From assembly GCA_038501195.1 (NCBI GenBank), contig JBBPUQ010000002.1:5657001-5721000 (forward strand): a stretch of 64,000 bases of DNA, read 5' to 3'. The DNA is from Nemania diffusa. Taxonomy: Eukaryota > Ascomycota > Sordariomycetes > Xylariales > Xylariaceae. A program made the position numbers and the translations under genes. Shown here in pieces: positions 51,070 to 61,237 of the stretch (positions are counted from its first letter, which is position 1; each line of letters begins with the position of its first letter). The notes below the pieces were generated by a model, which ran no database searches, was not told where the DNA came from, and saw only the letters and a program-made list of their open reading frames with translations.

Positions 51070-53605
51070 ATGAATAACCTGGATCTAGCGCGGCGACGCG
51101 TACTTTTGCCTTGTCATTCGCTTTCACAAAGTCGCAACTACAACTTTTTCGGACAAGAGAAGGTACTCGGCCTCATTGATGACATTTTATTGCGCAGTTC
51201 GTTACCTGGCAACGCCCACCTGAGGTCATTCGCATTGTGTGGTATGGGCGGTTTGGGAAAGACGGAAATCGCCGTTCACTATATTCATACAAGAAAAAAT
51301 CAATTTGAGGCCATTTTCTGGATTGACAGTGACAGTCGCGAGAAACTCGATGCTGGATTTCAAAACATCGCCATCAAGCTGGGGCTCCGAGATGAGGTTG
51401 TTGTTCTGAACGATGATCCTGCGACCACGAGGGAGGTGGTTAAAGCCTGGCTTGCAAACCCTGTCCGCCAGCTTGCACAGGATTTGCCAGAGCAGCGCAC
51501 AGATGTGAACTGGTTGATCGTATTTGACAATGCAGACGAGCCCGATATCCTGTCTGACTTCTGGCCGTCCGAGAGTTCTGGTGCTATTCTTGTCACGAGT
51601 AGGAGTCCCCTAGCCACACAGGCTAGCTATACTGGCAGCTCCGGCATTGACCTCTCACCTATGCCTAGTGAAGAAGCCGGTCGCTTATTGCAGAAAACAG
51701 CAGATCTAGAATCTGATCCAGGATGTCTTGACACTTGTATTTCCATTGCGGAACGGCTTGGCGGTTTACCACTCGCTATTGTTCAAATGGCACATCAGAT
51801 CCGACATAAACATCTTTCGCTGACAGAATTTGTCGAGTATTACGACCAAGACACCAGGAAATTCCAGGAAGCTTCAGTCCCTGGCCTCACGAAGCAACAG
51901 ACTGTTGCATCAATTTGGAACATCGAGGCCCTCCCGCTACCTGCCGTTGCGCTTCTCCGTGTACTGTCGGTTCTTGATTCAGATGTAACCTATGAAGATG
52001 TGCTTACTTCTGGCGCGGGCAAAGTAGCCCTTGAACACTATCCCAAAACTAAGGACGATTACGTTGAGGCACGCGAAGCGTTAGTAAAATCGTCGCTCGT
52101 GATAAAGAACACGGAGCTCGGTTTTCTCAAAACCCATCGCCTCGTCCAGGATGTTGTACGCCACAAACTTGAGACTGGGGAGCTTCGGGCCGTTTACAAT
52201 GCTGCTGTGGTCCTTGTATCCGATGTGTGGGAGTTTTCGGATGAAACGAACTTAAATAGAGCTGACCGCTTACGTAAAGTTCAGCGGCACTTCCCCCAAG
52301 TTGCCATGTTCAAGTCAGTGCTAGAGCACGAGGGAGTCGGGAAGCTGAAGCCTGAGATCGCCGTCGCAGCGCTATTTAACGAAGCATCCTGGTAATGTTC
52401 CACTATGATCCATTTGCTAACCGTGATATCTCTGAACCTTCTTGTAGTGGTGTGTTTGACTAATATTGCCTCAGGAGCTACATCCTCCGGCCGCGAGAGT
52501 ACGGCCTTCGAGACGGCGCGGCATTTGTGGCCCTTTCGCTTCAATTGCTTCGGACTGATATTACGATTGAGGACGAAAACCTTCACAGTAAACTACTAGC
52601 CGATGCTTACAGATTCCAGGGCATAACAGCAGTCTATATGGATACCGATCTTGCAGTACCCAGCTGCACCGAATGGATCAGCCTTCTAGTTCAGAGAATC
52701 CAGAAATATCAGAGTCAGGTCGACATCAAGATGTTGCTAATAGCGTATAACGAGCTGGGCATGGCTTTAATGCGGGTTCCTGATCCAAGCGCTGCCGTGA
52801 AGTCATGGGTCATGTCATGCGAATCACTACTCCAAGTTACTAAACCGGGAGACCTCCCATTTCCCTTTCCCTGGACACACCGCGCCCTTGTAACCGCCTA
52901 TTCTGGGGGTCCTGGTTTCGGCTATGGCCTACTCTTCCCAATTCTTCAAGCCAGAGAGGCAATTCTCGGGAAGAATGACACAGAGACAATCGAGTAAGTA
53001 GTTATGTAGAGCTGCCAACTTCATCATACGAACCATACATACTAATTAACCCCTCACAGGACTGGGTATATTCTATCATTCATGGGCAATATCTGCAGAT
53101 TACAAGGTCGCTTAGCCGAAGCTTACGACTATCATCAAAGGGGCGCCTCTGCGCTCAGAGTGACCACTGGCGAGCACTCGGCTGCGACTACACAGGCGTT
53201 TTACCGACTAGCTAGAGGTCACTATGAACATGAGAAGTACCAGGAAGCATCGTCAGTTGCAGTCTATTCCCTCTCAAAATTCCATTCGATTTCTTGCTCG
53301 TATCTCGGCCAGTTAAGTAATGGCAAGTTACGTATTTCTGACACGGTGTTTACAGAGATCTTCTTCGCAAATGCGTCGCCTTCGCCGGTGACGTACCATG
53401 GTATAAAGCCGAAGCCGCTCGCGCTCATTGGAAATTGGGGCATACGCTTCAAGCTCTCAAGGGACGGGAGAACGAAGAGGAGGCGAGAGAGTTATTGGGC
53501 AAAGCGATGGGGCTACGTCATGAACTGGATCCAGATGATGAACGTGAGGAACCAGAGCTGAGTGACGATGACTGGGACAAATTGGTCTACTATTACTATC
53601 GTTGA
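51070..53605 (+). CDS. STAND/NLR-type NB-ARC protein with C-terminal TPR-like repeats
   Basis: Four exons: 51070-52391, 52475-52993, 53060-53251, 53356-53605; 760 aa, all phases consistent (donors GTAATG, GTAAGT, GTCAGT). The NB-ARC module starts almost at once: NFFGQEKVL, P-loop GMGGLGKT (58-65), Walker B WLIVFDNAD (148-156), VTSRSPLA sensor-like loop, and GGLPLA (231-236), then a winged-helix part ending in HRLVQDVVRHKL. After intron 1 come helical repeats typical of fungal NB-ARC-TPR proteins (YNELGMALMRV, MGNICRLQGRLAEAYDYHQRG, FYRLARGHYEHEKYQEA). The acidic C-terminus is DDDWDKLVYYYYR. Fungal NLRs act in non-self recognition and programmed cell death. The usual N-terminal effector domain (HET, patatin, HeLo, peptidase and so on) is absent; a first exon may lie upstream. 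The third intron's donor is the least certain. Confidence 0.85.
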
Positions 53606-54803
53606 ATAGGCAGCTTAGGCATTTGAAATTGATGGATATAGCTAGGAGGTTCACGAAGTAGATCTTTGGAGAATCTGTAGTATCTTTTTTTGGCTCAATT
53701 GTATTCATGTACTTGATATAGAGGTAATTTCGAAATATGTGTTGCTTTTGTGTTAGTGCTAGGCTTCGTATTACTACAAGTTGGACTTTTTACGAGTTGG
53801 TGGTAGCTCTAAGTATAAATTAGGGACGTGATGCTTTCCATGAGCCCTTGGTCAATTCCACTTGCTAGATGCCTCTTATATCTCCCTTAGGTACCTACCT
53901 AGTCCTGAGGCAGTTATAACTGAGCAAATCTAGAGTTAGCTAGAGATAGATACCCGATAGATACCTGAGGTAGTAGGTGATGTCACGAATGATTGTCCAA
54001 AGTACTTAGGTACATAGGTACATACATCTCTACCTGTTTTGTTACGCACCTGCCTAAGATATATGTAGGTTCATTAGAAGTAAGGTATAGAAGTAATAGA
54101 GGTGGTTGTGAACCACACAGCAATTCTACTTAGGTGGGTAGGTAGACACGTATAGGTAATTATTTTATGTACCTGCCTTAGGTATCTAGATCACAAGCAT
54201 CCTAGCCTCTACCCTTTCTTCCTGCCTCTACCTACTACCTCCTTACCTCTCCAACATCTCTAGTCTTCTAAACGTATTCCTTTCCCCCCTCCTCCCCACC
54301 AACGCAACTTGGAAGACTTACATACACCAGCCAGGGTACCTACATATTCATATGTGCACCTAGCCACGTTCACTCAAGTCACCTATTGCAGGACATATCT
54401 AAACTATCTAGTTGATCGGACTCCTTGACTTCGTCACCTGTCTTGGTCACTTTTTCTTCAATACTCGTTGGCGTCCATATTTTATGTGCCGAATGCGCAT
54501 CTGATGTTCTTGGCCTGTAACTTCTGCGTGTTGGCGTTTACTCTTCCATCACTTGTCACCAACAGCACCACCGGTCTCACTTGTTCATAACTCACTCCAG
54601 CCTCATTCATCCTGCTTCCTCGGCACCTTCTACTCATTCATATTCACCGTCTAGAATAGTAGCCGCCGTCCATATCATCATCATCCCTTTACCCACGGTC
54701 GCTCAATTTCATCTTGCGTACCTTTTCACACCCTACATCCTACACCCTACACCCAGACACCCACCGATCACAGGATACTTAGTCATTATATTGACGACAT
54801 TTG
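53606..54803. promoter_or_regulatory. Intergenic region with TACCTA/TAGGTA words and a long leader
   Basis: 1.2 kb. About 53,880-54,200 is dense in GTACCTACCTA-type words; 54,200-54,800 is C/T-rich and resembles the leader of the OTU gene. The 117-codon ORF at 54581-54934 overlaps the OTU start in another frame and is low-complexity; rejected. Confidence 0.5.
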
Positions 54804-57401
54804 ATGATGGAGAGTGTTGGAGAAAAAGCAGATCTCAGCACCGGGGAGCAACCCTCTCCAGCCATGGATTCTTTAACTCAAACTCATCCACCGTCACCAC
54901 AAACCCTCTCCGGGCACTCCCCCCGATCTATTAAGTCCGAATCCCATGCTACCACCAAGCGTGACTTCGAGTCGGCCTTTCCTGACCTGTCACCCGACCG
55001 GACCATCAAACGCTCCCGTTCTCACTCTGATAGTCTCTCTTATCCTAGTGCAAGCGCTAACACTGTTGACTATAACGACACCACTCTCGATGGCACTGTC
55101 AACTATGACGATACCGTTGCTACTACCACTGGCAATAAGTCCTGTGAGATGGCGCAGGCTTCCCCCCAATCACCCCTTCACTCAGCTCTTCACCTAGCAT
55201 GTCTCCAAGGAGCCCCAGTCACTGAGACCAACACAGTTGAGAGTGACGGAACCGCAGATCTCGACCACAATGAACGCACTTGCAAGCACTCGCTAGGTAA
55301 GATTCGAAGGCACCTCGAGATCATTAAGCAAAGCTTCCATAATAGAAAGATCGATCTCAATACCGCCAAGACACTCATCGACGATATCAACAGTCTTGTG
55401 GCATCCAGCTTTTTGACTATGCATGCAGAAATTGCTAGAATGACGCGTATTGTCCTCCAGCCCGATGGAGTGTTGGCGAGTCCAACCACCCACGAGTCTG
55501 ACGAGACAGCCCCTCAGCAAGCTGCTTCTTCTCCCCTCTCTTCACCCATCTCGCCTCTTTCTTTTCCGAGATCTGCATCTGCTATCTCATCTCCTGTTAT
55601 CAGTACCGAATTCAAGAACAAGGCATCTCAGACCGAGCCAGATATAATCCCTCACGCTAGCCCTGCTGTTGATGATCATTATTATAGCTTTAGCGACAAC
55701 CAACTCTGGGAACGGGAGCTCGAGCTTATCCGCCGACCTCAGCCCCTCAAGACCGGAGCTTGTATAACCGTCAATGTCCCTCTTCGGGAGGTCATTTCCC
55801 ATTTAGCACCGGCAGCTCAAAGCGTTACAACTTCTACTAGCATAAACCATAGTACCAGTCAAGTATGCAAGGACTATGACGTGATTAGTGTCTCTGACGC
55901 TTCGGAGGGTGGGGGCGAAGGCGGACTTGCCCGCACGTCCCAGCTTGTTGGTGGCGGCAGCATCATATACGGCATGAATGGAGCCGAATTTGTTTCTTCT
56001 GATGAGGAAGAGCAAGGAGAAGAGACGGAAGCTTTCATTAGAAATGAGGATCCTAGGTATCAGTACCAATTCAACAAATATGAAGGTACTGGCGATGATC
56101 TTCCGGATTATAAAGACTACGAGATTAACGAAGATACTAACGGCGAAGCGACTGGTTATAATCAGTATAACAACCGGTTTATAACTCCCAATAGGCCTTC
56201 TTATAACGACAATCATGTTCATAGCAATTACAACTACCACAACAATGAGATCGAGGATTTTCGGTTTGTTGAGGATCGCGTGATAGAGCCATCAAGATCG
56301 AGGGATCGGGGTCGCATCAATGATTCTCGTAAACATACCACAGTTGACAGAGAACGTTCCCGCTCCCCCGGATACCAGCGAACTAGATCTGTTGAGGAAA
56401 CCCCCTATCGTGAGAGCCGATATCGCTCTTATTATAGATATGGAAGAGAGGGTGAGATGGATGGCCCATCCGACGAATCATTCTCGTCAACCTATGTCAA
56501 CCACGAGAGCTCGCACGGCGCTAAACACGACATTCAAGAAAAATACGAGCGAGGCAGAACACCCTGGCGTCGTTACATGAACACATATAAACACAGGAAC
56601 CAGCGCTACATGAGAGAAGAACCGGAAGATCCTTCCTTTTATGGATGTGGCCCAAGCTACTCATTGCCCGCCCAAGTTCAGAAGACACTACGATACCAGG
56701 ATCGCTTTACTGAAGTTGGTGAGGTCCCTGGACCTAAATCTAGCTTGCGTTTGAAGCTAGATGACTATGTTCGTGACACCGGTATCAATAAAGAGATCGG
56801 GGACCTGGAACGACGTATTAAGCACGTTATCGACGAAACATTCTATTCTGGTGAGACGCTTGACGAGGAGCAAGCGTGGCAGCGTAGCTGGGGTAAAGAC
56901 ACGACTAAGCTTTACAAGGGGTTTCCGCTAGTCGAGAATATCGAATTCGTCGCTGCCGATAATAACGCCAAACCCGATGGAGACTGTTATTGGCGTGCTC
57001 TGGCATATAGCTTGCATGGAAAACCCATTCGCTGGGACATTATTAAAGCCGAACATCTTACATACTTGCAACACGTCCTCAGTGACAAGACTCATCCGCG
57101 CCATGAACTTTACACGAAGCTAAACTCCCAGTTTTTCGAAAGCCACGGCCCAGCGACTTCTAAGTTTAAGGCCAACCTCTGGCAACTCTTACACATGCCA
57201 CATGCCTGGACGCCGGGCGTGATGCAGCAGATCACGGCAGACTTGTACAATATCCACCTGGTGACGTTCACGTACAAAAGCCATCAGAATATGTGCTCCG
57301 AGGTCAGCGTCCGGGGCGCCTACAACTGCCGCCACGTGTTCATGCTATTCATTGACGGCAACCACTTTCAGCCACTCATTGTAAACCAGTACTTGAGCTA
57401 G
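54804..57401 (+). CDS. OTU-like cysteine protease with long disordered N-terminus
   Basis: Single exon, 865 aa, ATG 54804 (a second ATG follows at once). Roughly the first 700 residues are disordered: Ser/Pro-rich, acidic (DEEEQGEETEAF), Asn/Tyr-rich (YNDNHVHSNYNYHNN), then Arg/Ser dipeptides (SRSRDRGR, RERSRSP) as in nuclear RNA-related proteins. One helical segment is at about 160-210 (CKHSLGKIRRHLEIIKQSF...). The C-terminal 150 residues look like an OTU fold: ADNNAKPDGDCYWRALAYSLHG with Asp725 and catalytic Cys728, and FIDGNHFQPLI with His854. OTU enzymes cleave ubiquitin or related chains; linkage preference cannot be read. The first Asp-Gly-Asp-Cys loop and the Asn-His pair are both present, so it is probably active. 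The domain call rests on these two motifs and their spacing. Confidence 0.75.
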   Translation: MMESVGEKADLSTGEQPSPAMDSLTQTHPPSPQTLSGHSPRSIKSESHATTKRDFESAFPDLSPDRTIKRSRSHSDSLSYPSASANTVDYNDTTLDGTVNYDDTVATTTGNKSCEMAQASPQSPLHSALHLACLQGAPVTETNTVESDGTADLDHNERTCKHSLGKIRRHLEIIKQSFHNRKIDLNTAKTLIDDINSLVASSFLTMHAEIARMTRIVLQPDGVLASPTTHESDETAPQQAASSPLSSPISPLSFPRSASAISSPVISTEFKNKASQTEPDIIPHASPAVDDHYYSFSDNQLWERELELIRRPQPLKTGACITVNVPLREVISHLAPAAQSVTTSTSINHSTSQVCKDYDVISVSDASEGGGEGGLARTSQLVGGGSIIYGMNGAEFVSSDEEEQGEETEAFIRNEDPRYQYQFNKYEGTGDDLPDYKDYEINEDTNGEATGYNQYNNRFITPNRPSYNDNHVHSNYNYHNNEIEDFRFVEDRVIEPSRSRDRGRINDSRKHTTVDRERSRSPGYQRTRSVEETPYRESRYRSYYRYGREGEMDGPSDESFSSTYVNHESSHGAKHDIQEKYERGRTPWRRYMNTYKHRNQRYMREEPEDPSFYGCGPSYSLPAQVQKTLRYQDRFTEVGEVPGPKSSLRLKLDDYVRDTGINKEIGDLERRIKHVIDETFYSGETLDEEQAWQRSWGKDTTKLYKGFPLVENIEFVAADNNAKPDGDCYWRALAYSLHGKPIRWDIIKAEHLTYLQHVLSDKTHPRHELYTKLNSQFFESHGPATSKFKANLWQLLHMPHAWTPGVMQQITADLYNIHLVTFTYKSHQNMCSEVSVRGAYNCRHVFMLFIDGNHFQPLIVNQYLS

Positions 57402-57715
57402 GAATTCCAGTACCCGCGCGTGACGGTGGCTGCGACGGCGCGCTTCTCCAATGCGCCAAAGGAGAACTCGAAGAGGGTCATGAGGGCCACCCAACACCCC
57501 TGGCGAAACGATTGGACGAAAGAGGTCCCCCCGCCTGTGCCTAGTATCCATGGCTGTTGCTTGTTTGACCTGAAGTCTTTGATGAGCATCCCCCCGAGAG
57601 CCTCGAACCAGACTCGTCGATAACTGAGTACCCAGCTCGTTCGACGGGAAAGAGAGTCGGTGTCTCTACCTTCGGTATCTGTCGAGTGATGGAATGCGAT
57701 TTTGGGGTTGGACAT
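57398..57715 (-). CDS. Possible small antisense ORF overlapping the OTU stop codon (doubtful)
   Basis: 105 aa from ATG 57715, ending 4 bp inside the OTU gene on the other strand. Contents: STDTEGRDTDSLSRRT, a hydrophobic stretch (CWVALMTLFEFSFGAL) and basic ends. It is the longest frame here and the DNA is GC-balanced, unlike the AT-rich flank after 57,720. No family is recognised; it may be OTU 3'-UTR DNA instead. Confidence 0.25.
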   Translation of the reverse strand: MSNPKIAFHHSTDTEGRDTDSLSRRTSWVLSYRRVWFEALGGMLIKDFRSNKQQPWILGTGGGTSFVQSFRQGCWVALMTLFEFSFGALEKRAVAATVTRGYWNS

Positions 57716-58724
57716 GGTTAGGACATCTCATCTCGGCACTAGATGGTAACTAGGAGGATGATGATGATCTGTGCGGGCGAGGAGAAAGATTTTTAGATGT
57801 TTTTAGCTTTTTTTGTCGCTTTTTTTGCTTTCATATTTGGCTTGGCTATTTCACTGATCTGGCATGATCGGGTTGCAAATGTATCTTGTACGCGAGGCGA
57901 GGGGCAAAGGCAACCAGCCGAGCTTGTCGCATATTTGCGATTCCTCTACACGAGACCATGAATTGTTCGTCCTCCTAGGAGGCATAGATAGGGGATAGTA
58001 GGCATTTGACATAGCTCCTAAAACTGTCGATTAAAACACATTAAGTTTGACAAGTCACTGGACCGCACTAGAATAATCAATATGGAAAGTGATGAATAGC
58101 AACAGCGATGAAATTGCCTGCGTAGTTAACTTAGGTATGATATCTTTTGTATCTAGTCCGAGACTTCCCGGGGTAGCATGCTCATTAATGTCCGAAGATT
58201 TCTCTTGCCAAACACCTACTCATCCGCGAGGACATGATCGTACAAGTGTAGATCTGGATGTCTGGCCTTCTATGATCGTAAAGTCCCGAAGGACGGTCTT
58301 CTCTACCAACGTTCCGTTCAGGACTGATCCTAGAGGGATGCCAGCCCTGGCTATCCGAAGATAGCACCATTGGGTGTAGTATGTGTATCAGAGAGGGGTA
58401 ATTTTGGGTTGGTACAGGCAATCCAATATTGGTTCACAATGTCACAGCTGAAAGTGTAGAAAAACGCGACAGTAATCATAAAACATACCTTGGCAATCTC
58501 GACAAGTGGTATCTGAGTGTTGGTCTCTGCCTGTCTCTAAATTGCCGTCCACGCAAAATGCATAAAGCTGCGAAGTTTTGCGAAGCCACCGCCAAAACGC
58601 CGTGCTAATTGGCAACCGCCAGAAACCCTTTCCTCATGTCTCATAATGTACAATAATAGAAACTGCATGTAAGCAACCCAGCATGTTTGTCACTCTCGTC
58701 GAGGGGAATGCTTGTTTGCCTGCC
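57716..58724. other. Intergenic region, nothing recognised
   Basis: 1 kb between the OTU/antisense pair and the PRPP synthetase 3' end. T-rich near 57,790-57,840. The overlapping ORFs at 58089-58421 (both strands) have no recognisable content. Confidence 0.45.
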
Positions 58725-60559
58725 TTAATCCAACATGTGTTGGAATAGGGGCGAGATCGACTCGCCATAATGATTGCGCCGAATTGCTTCGGAGAGCAGG
58801 AAGGAAAGATCCAGGATCACCAACTTACTTGCATTCTTTGCTCGTCCATCTGGAATGGGGAAGCTGTTGGTTACGATAATCTGGTCGATGCAGTCACATG
58901 CTTGAAGTTGCTCCAGACAGTCAGCTCCGAAAACACCATGCGTAGCCATGCAATAGACTTTCTTAGCCCCGCCTCGCTTAACAACTGTCTCAGCAGCGGC
59001 AATCCAGGATCCAGCTTTGTCAATCATATCATCCACAATCAAGACGGGACGGTCCTTAACATTGCCCACCAACGTGATCATATGCTCGACCTTGGGGTCC
59101 TGAAGCTTCTCCTCTTCTTCGTCGGATGAATCTCCGACTTCACCCGATCCACCAAGAGCGTGTGGTTCAGGTGCAAAGAAAGATGATGCACGAGACATAG
59201 TCATAGGATCCTCATCTGCTCCTTGGTACGATTGACTGCCATCACCATCTGACTGGCTGGGCGAGACGAAGTCATCCGGCACAACATGGCCCTGAACAAG
59301 ACGTCCGTGTGTCACTTCTCGGGCTCTCTCGTCATTGTATGCCTCTTCTTCCTCCTCGTCACGAAGTTCCTCAATAGGGGATGCCTGGGACGAGGTATGG
59401 AATGCACGGGTGTATGGGGACCTAGCCGTATTGCTCGTGCGCAGAGGCGGGCCAGTAACTCGTCTCGGAGAACCTTGCGAATCTGCTACAGAGCGAGATG
59501 GAGGCGTCCAGGCGTTGGCATCCGTGTCGCGCTCCTCGGAGTTAGTAGTGGTCGGGGTTCGCCGAACTCCGTTCACATATGCCGTATTTTGGTCCCATCC
59601 ATCGAGCTCCCTCATGATCATGCTGGCGGTCATGTTGGTGGCTCGTTTTCGGTCCGTGGTAACCAAGCCAAAATTCAGCTTTAGGGCATCGGCGAGTGAG
59701 GTGACTCTTTTGGTTCCTCCCGCATTCTTGGACACAACAACGGCTTCTTTCCAATTTGGGATATTGAGTCGCACCCAGCGAGCAATTATAGGCTCTGCAT
59801 GCAGATTATCGACTGGACACTTAAAGAAGCCTTGCATCTGCGAAGCGTGGAGGTCGACAGTCACGACATGTTTGACTCCGGCGACGTGAAGCAAGTTGGC
59901 GAGCATGCGAGCAGTGATGGCGCCACGGTGTGACTTTTTCTTCGACTGTCGGCTATAGGGGAAGTAGGGAAGGACAGCTATTGCAGGAGAGGTTGGCTGT
60001 CAGTGATGCTAGCAAGAGGCTAGGACGCCTTGGCAAACTTACCGGTGATCTTGTTGGCAGATCCTCCTTTGCATGCCGAGATCATAATAAGCAGCTCCAT
60101 GATGGTGTCATTGATGGTAGGACTACCGGACTGGATGATGAAGACATCCTTATCACGGACACTGGTCAGGATGCGAACACTAGTTTCGCCCTTGGCAAGA
60201 TGTCAGCCGGTCTGGCATCGATGCTCTGGTTGTTGTTGGGAGAAGGAGACGGTGAAGATGAAGATGAAGGCGAAGGCGAAGGCGAAGGCGTGATATAGGT
60301 AGGTAGGACAGAGGGCATAGGACAGAGGTTGGACAGTTGGGTGGACAGGAGAAGATAGAGGCAAGTGGAGGGCCGTATCGGATCGTATCGGATCATGAGA
60401 GAAAGAGCAAGAACCAATTCAATTCGCACAAGCAGGTTGTCAACGCACATTGGAGAATTGAGACAGGTCAGCCTCAGCTGGGGCCATTCCCAGGTTCTCG
60501 CATATTTTGCCCGTCAAGGCGGGACACGAGCTGCCCGAGAATACCAGCGTGCCTCTCAT
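58725..60559 (-). CDS. PRS5: Ribose-phosphate pyrophosphokinase (PRPP synthetase) with inserted region, PRS5/PRS1-type
   Basis: Three exons on the minus strand: 60449-60559, 60043-60190, 58725-59977; 503 aa, phases consistent. Exon 1 gives [21 protein letters not shown]...SQFSN; intron 1 (258 bp, GTGCGT donor) joins it to [24 protein letters not shown]; intron 2 (65 bp) leads to [30 protein letters not shown]. It transfers pyrophosphate from ATP to ribose 5-phosphate, giving PRPP for purine, pyrimidine, His and Trp synthesis. Catalytic-site parts are seen: [23 protein letters not shown] and the PRPP loop [13 protein letters not shown]. Between them lies an insertion of about 160 residues, disordered and acidic ([23 protein letters not shown]). 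Yeast Prs5 and Prs1 also carry non-homologous inserts; Prs5's is tied to cell-wall-integrity signalling. Assignment to PRS5 over PRS1 is tentative. Confidence 0.9.
60266..60289. repeat. (GAAGGC)4 microsatellite in PRPP synthetase intron 1
   Basis: Four perfect tandem hexamers on the + strand, preceded by GAAGATGAAGATGAAGGC-type imperfect units. It lies inside intron 1 (60191-60448) of the minus-strand gene. As GCCTTC on the coding strand it could serve as part of a pyrimidine-rich tract, although it lies about 75-100 bp upstream of the acceptor. Confidence 0.8.
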
Positions 60560-61237
60560 CGTTGAAGTGTGAAGAAGTAAACGGAGGAGAGGTTACAAAG
60601 AAGAAAATAAAAATTAAGTGGTGAGAATGGAGAATGGAGGGGAGGAATTTATGGGTTCGCTGAACAAGGTAACCCAATGTAGGTACTGGGCAGGTACGGA
60701 GCTAGGTATGCAAATTTCTACCTACCTGGACTATCAAACTTGGACATGGTGGGTTAGTCGAGCTGCAGGCGGGTGGGGAAGCCGCATACAAGCGTGCAAA
60801 AAAAAAAAAAAGAAAGCGCACCCATCTAGATAGGGAGTACCAGTTGCCAGCCTTTCATTTTATCGTTTTGACGGCCCGTCAGAACTAGCAGCTCTCAAGG
60901 ATCACCTACACAGATACTCTTCAGGCTACTTGCTACTAATATGCGATAGAATATACATATCGAGCTGGTATCTTCAAACGCAGATGCAGATGCAGATACG
61001 TTTGAAAATACAACTACACTTTTAAGGTGCCCATTGACTCTTTATAACATTTATTTTGCCACAAACATGATGGCTGGCTTGCCTTAGTGGTGGATGCTAA
61101 TTGTTGAATAAAAGTAGTTTTTCTTCATTTTCAGTCCAACTTCCATGCACACTTCACAATACCTATCATGGGAAGTTAGGTAGCAGGGACTGCCTATCAC
61201 ACCTTTTCGAGCTGGACTCCCCCTCGCTTGCGACACA
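60560..61237. promoter_or_regulatory. Divergent promoter region, PRPP synthetase / Asteroid-like gene
   Basis: 680 bp. Contains an A14 run near 60,799-60,812 and a GCAGATGCAGATGCAGAT run near 60,980. No gene seen. Confidence 0.5.

Noticed and set aside
54581..54934. 117-codon ORF overlapping the OTU start
   Set aside because: His/Ser/Pro-rich leader DNA in another frame, no homology recognised.
60200..60300. Repeat-rich stretch as a protein-coding exon of PRPP synthetase
   Set aside because: The conserved sequence SQFSN|GETSV is restored only by removing 60191-60448 as an intron.
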